Source of the DNA: an uncultured Oscillospiraceae bacterium
Lineage (GTDB): Bacteria; Bacillota; Clostridia; Oscillospirales; Acutalibacteraceae
Length of the DNA stretch: 25,284 bases
Direction of reading: 5' to 3'
Assembly (NCBI GenBank): GCA_905198295.1
Contig: CAJKBW010000043.1
Location: 1 to 25,284, forward strand
Both the position numbers and the translations under genes were made by a program. Positions 23,269 to 25,284 of the stretch are shown here, piece after piece (positions within the stretch are counted from its first letter, which is position 1; each line of letters starts with the position of its first letter). The notes beneath the pieces were generated by a model. That model was not told the DNA's origin, did not search any database, and worked only from the letters and a program-made list of their open reading frames with translations.

Positions 23269-23736
23269 ATGTGGCCGTTTCGGAAAAAGAAGGTCGTCTG
23301 CGAATTGGACTATGACAAGCTGGCGCAGGCTATTGTAAAAGCGCAGGAAACCGTTGAACAGAAAAAGCAGGAGGAAGAGCAAAAGAAGTCCCGTTTCACT
23401 TCCGGATTTATGTCTTGGCTGGTGGCTGCTTTTTTCTTCCTGTTGGCCACTGCTTGCCTATTCGCCGCCATCGTTTTTGTGGTTGCGATTGTGCAGTGGT
23501 GTTTGCAATACCCTGCCTGTACAAATTTTTCTGAAATAAGGGCTCATACAGTCGGACTTATTATTCTTATTTTCCTGACGCTATTTGCCCTTCTATTTAT
23601 GCTTCTTTGCTTTTTCTCCGCAAGAGAAGTAGACAAGGAAACCGATAAGCATTATTTATCGTCGCTTTTCTCGGGAACTATCGGTTTTGTTGCCCTGATC
23701 GTAGCCATCGCCGCTCTTGTATTGGATAAGGGATAG
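23269..23736 (+). CDS. Three-helix membrane protein with coiled-coil N-terminus, unknown
   Basis: I do not recognise a family. It has 155 residues: a basic start (MWPFRKKK), a charged, probably coiled-coil segment rich in Glu, Lys and Gln (15-42), and three hydrophobic helices at about 47-77, 93-117 and 133-152. The cytoplasmic N-terminus and loop charges suggest the N-in topology. GGGG lies 8 bp before the ATG. The start is 32 bp after the helicase stop without an intervening promoter or terminator, so it is probably co-transcribed. A membrane partner next to a defence-like nuclease could be an effector, but a neutral membrane protein of unrelated role is as likely. Confidence 0.7.
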   Translation: MWPFRKKKVVCELDYDKLAQAIVKAQETVEQKKQEEEQKKSRFTSGFMSWLVAAFFFLLATACLFAAIVFVVAIVQWCLQYPACTNFSEIRAHTVGLIILIFLTLFALLFMLLCFFSAREVDKETDKHYLSSLFSGTIGFVALIVAIAALVLDKG

Positions 23737-23771
23737 GGTTTTATCAATCTACGTCTATCGGCGTAAAACAC

Positions 23772-23830
23772 AGCCCACCATCCCCATTCAGCCGGCAATA
23801 TCGGCGAAGTGGGTATGGAGGGCTATTTTT
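23772..23830. terminator. Long imperfect hairpin, probably bidirectional terminator
   Basis: AGCCC-CCAT-CCCA on the left pairs with TGGG-ATGG-GGGCT on the right, with single opposed mismatches between the blocks, and the stem is about 50 bp in total span. It is followed by ATTTTTAT on the + strand, and on the minus strand by GTGTTTTACG. It sits between convergent genes and can serve both. Confidence 0.7.
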
Positions 23831-23892
23831 ATACAAGAGATATAAATACGGTTAAATCAGTGGTTTTTCGTTTGGACTTAGATCGTTTAATA

Positions 23893-25233
23893 TTAACGGT
23901 TTTCATTCCAAAAACGATAGATAGGATATGATTTAAAACTATTCTGTAACTCAGGTGTAAGTCTACTAAAATGAATTTCTGCAGCCCGTTGTTGCCCCAG
24001 TAACAAGTATGCCCCAACAAGAATATCCTCCCTGGTGGTACTATCCTCGATCAATGCATAAAGCTCTGCTAATTCTGATATGTTAAATTCTCTCTTTCGC
24101 TTAATTACCTGCAGATAATTAAGTTTTTTTACTTGATACGGAAGCTGATCCTCATCTGCCTCTTTTAAAATCCAATCAGCAAATTCATGAGCTGCCTTAA
24201 GAATTTCTACTCTTTTCCCATCTGAATTATCAAAAGCAGTTAGTAAATCAAGTAAAAACCAATTTGCTCTATTATATGAATCGTAATGCTTTTTGACCGC
24301 TTGAAATGACGGTAAAAACACGTCAAACCGGATATTATTTATTGTCAGGAAATCGTCAGAATGAAGAATCGAATATTGAGAGGTTGGTAACTTTTCTCCA
24401 TCAGTCCCCTCATAAGTCACAGATATCTCGGTTTTAAAAAAATCATAGATATTATAAGTAGTTTGTGCATTTTCACATCTTTGAAAGCAAAGAGCAAATG
24501 AAAGCGTACCAACTTTCAACTCAGCTATTGGTGGAAGATTAGGTTTGAGATTCTCTACAGGCTTTTTGTCCACAAAAGCAGTTATTAAACGCTCCAGGTT
24601 ACGTCCATCTTCTGCACTAAGCTTATTTAAATCAACATCTTCCTTACAGTTTAACATATCTAATGCTTTAACGGCCTTTTGTGCAAACAGAAAGCGTAGT
24701 TTCTGCTCTTCGATATTGAAAAGCGAAAAATCGGCACCATTTTTATCAAAAGGAAATTTCGTATCGTTAACTCTGAAATATCCAAATTCTATATATGAAA
24801 GCATAAAACCAAGATCTTTTGCAAGAACTCTAATCTTAGTAGAATTTTTATAATCTATTTTATAAGATGTCGATCCCACAGCAGAGCTAATCGTGAAGCT
24901 TTCTCCTATTTTGTAGGTTGTAGATTTCTCTGTGTTTATCTCCTGGATTTTTGTATAATAGACTTTTTCTTCAATCGTGATAACTAAATCATGTTGTTGA
25001 TTGATAGCCAAGTGATAAGGTATATACTCCAGTGGCTGGGGTGTGCTACTCCCCTTAATATTAGCGTAAATATAAACCTCATTTGTGACTAATGCACGGT
25101 GAGGATCTTTTTCTCCGACAACAGAAAGAGGAACAGTTATTCCTGTTAGAACGCCTGATTTTTGGAGATCTTCTAGAGAAAAAAGATTTGTATCAGTGAA
25201 GCTGGCTTGTTTATGACAATTTTGTAGACAATG
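23893..25233 (-). CDS. AT-rich gene of unknown function, incomplete or frameshifted
   Basis: No family is recognised. From a TTG at 25011 the frame gives 372 residues, but there is no ATG, GTG or TTG between 25012 and 25233. The open frame runs back to a stop at 25234-25236. Codons upstream of 25011 still look like protein, for example NLFSLEDLQKSGVLTG and VTNEVYIYANIKG, so the true gene extends further. The protein is acidic and largely beta-rich in the first half (KVYYTKIQEI; SVTYEGTDGE) and helical in the last third (QLPYQVKKLNYLQVIKRK). It is clearly AT-rich compared with all its neighbours, which suggests foreign origin. The end at 23893 is certain; the N-terminus is not. Confidence 0.6.
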   Translation of the reverse strand, partial: HCLQNCHKQASFTDTNLFSLEDLQKSGVLTGITVPLSVVGEKDPHRALVTNEVYIYANIKGSSTPQPLEYIPYHLAINQQHDLVITIEEKVYYTKIQEINTEKSTTYKIGESFTISSAVGSTSYKIDYKNSTKIRVLAKDLGFMLSYIEFGYFRVNDTKFPFDKNGADFSLFNIEEQKLRFLFAQKAVKALDMLNCKEDVDLNKLSAEDGRNLERLITAFVDKKPVENLKPNLPPIAELKVGTLSFALCFQRCENAQTTYNIYDFFKTEISVTYEGTDGEKLPTSQYSILHSDDFLTINNIRFDVFLPSFQAVKKHYDSYNRANWFLLDLLTAFDNSDGKRVEILKAAHEFADWILKEADEDQLPYQVKKLNYLQVIKRKREFNISELAELYALIEDSTTREDILVGAYLLLGQQRAAEIHFSRLTPELQNSFKSYPIYRFWNENR

Positions 25234-25284
25234 CTATAGTAATCTAAATCACACATCGGCGGCATATACGACACCACCGGTAAA
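25178..25284 (-). other. Probable upstream part of the AT-rich gene in another frame
   Basis: On the minus strand, a second frame reads from the window edge as LPVVSYMPPMCDLDYYSIVY and on through KIVINKPASLIQIFF to a stop just past an A6 tract (25179-25184 on the + strand). It looks coding, and it hands over to the frame of 23893-25233 if one base is added at that tract. A sequencing error, a real mutation or programmed slippage would all give this picture. The remainder lies outside the window. Confidence 0.4.

Overview
The window looks like a chromosomal segment from a GC-rich anaerobic Clostridia, most likely Oscillospiraceae or a relative. This rests on gene content: formate-tetrahydrofolate ligase, paired LytR-CpsA-Psr (LCP) proteins, a MecA adaptor, an Rnf-type operon and a YvpG-like DUF4015 protein. 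It also rests on Gram-positive ribosome binding sites and on a hairpin-rich intergenic repeat of a kind seen in such genomes. No database search was possible. Family names come from motifs read by eye.

Layout. (1) 1-680 is AT-rich accessory DNA: a ribbon-helix-helix (RHH) repressor, cut by the window edge, divergent from a small SLOG-fold protein. Between them lie four heptad sites at an exact 11-bp period, over the SLOG-gene promoter. (2) 680-1700 has no credible gene. It holds a tandem A-B-A-B-A repeat (unit about 425 bp) with four strong inverted repeats per unit. (3) 1.7-16.1 kb is the GC-rich core: fhs and a phosphopantetheinyl transferase; two LCP genes separated by a perfect 18-bp hairpin; rpe; a convergent MecA-family gene; an Rnf-like operon (C, D, E, A); then a run of a DUF4015 glycoside-hydrolase-like protein, an amidohydrolase, a HAD phosphatase, a VanZ-GtrA fusion and a small HExxH protein. 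(4) 16.1-16.6 kb is a boundary with terminators and the C-terminal stub of a tyrosine recombinase. (5) 16.7-25.3 kb is accessory: a low-molecular-weight tyrosine phosphatase, a divergent 1,952-residue DUF4011/SF1-helicase/nuclease/DUF3320 protein, a three-helix membrane protein close behind it, and an AT-rich unknown gene on the minus strand running off the window end.

The most unusual item is the Rnf-like operon at 8.27-11.75 kb. The four genes are tightly coupled, but rnfG and rnfB are absent. RnfC has lost the glycine-rich NADH/FMN loop. RnfA and RnfE keep only one of the four cysteines that hold the intramembrane Fe-S cluster. RnfD still has the flavin-accepting Thr. This looks like an Rnf-derived membrane module doing something other than ferredoxin:NAD+ oxidoreduction. 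A second candidate is the large helicase-nuclease plus membrane protein, which resembles single-protein antiphage systems and sits beside an integrase remnant.
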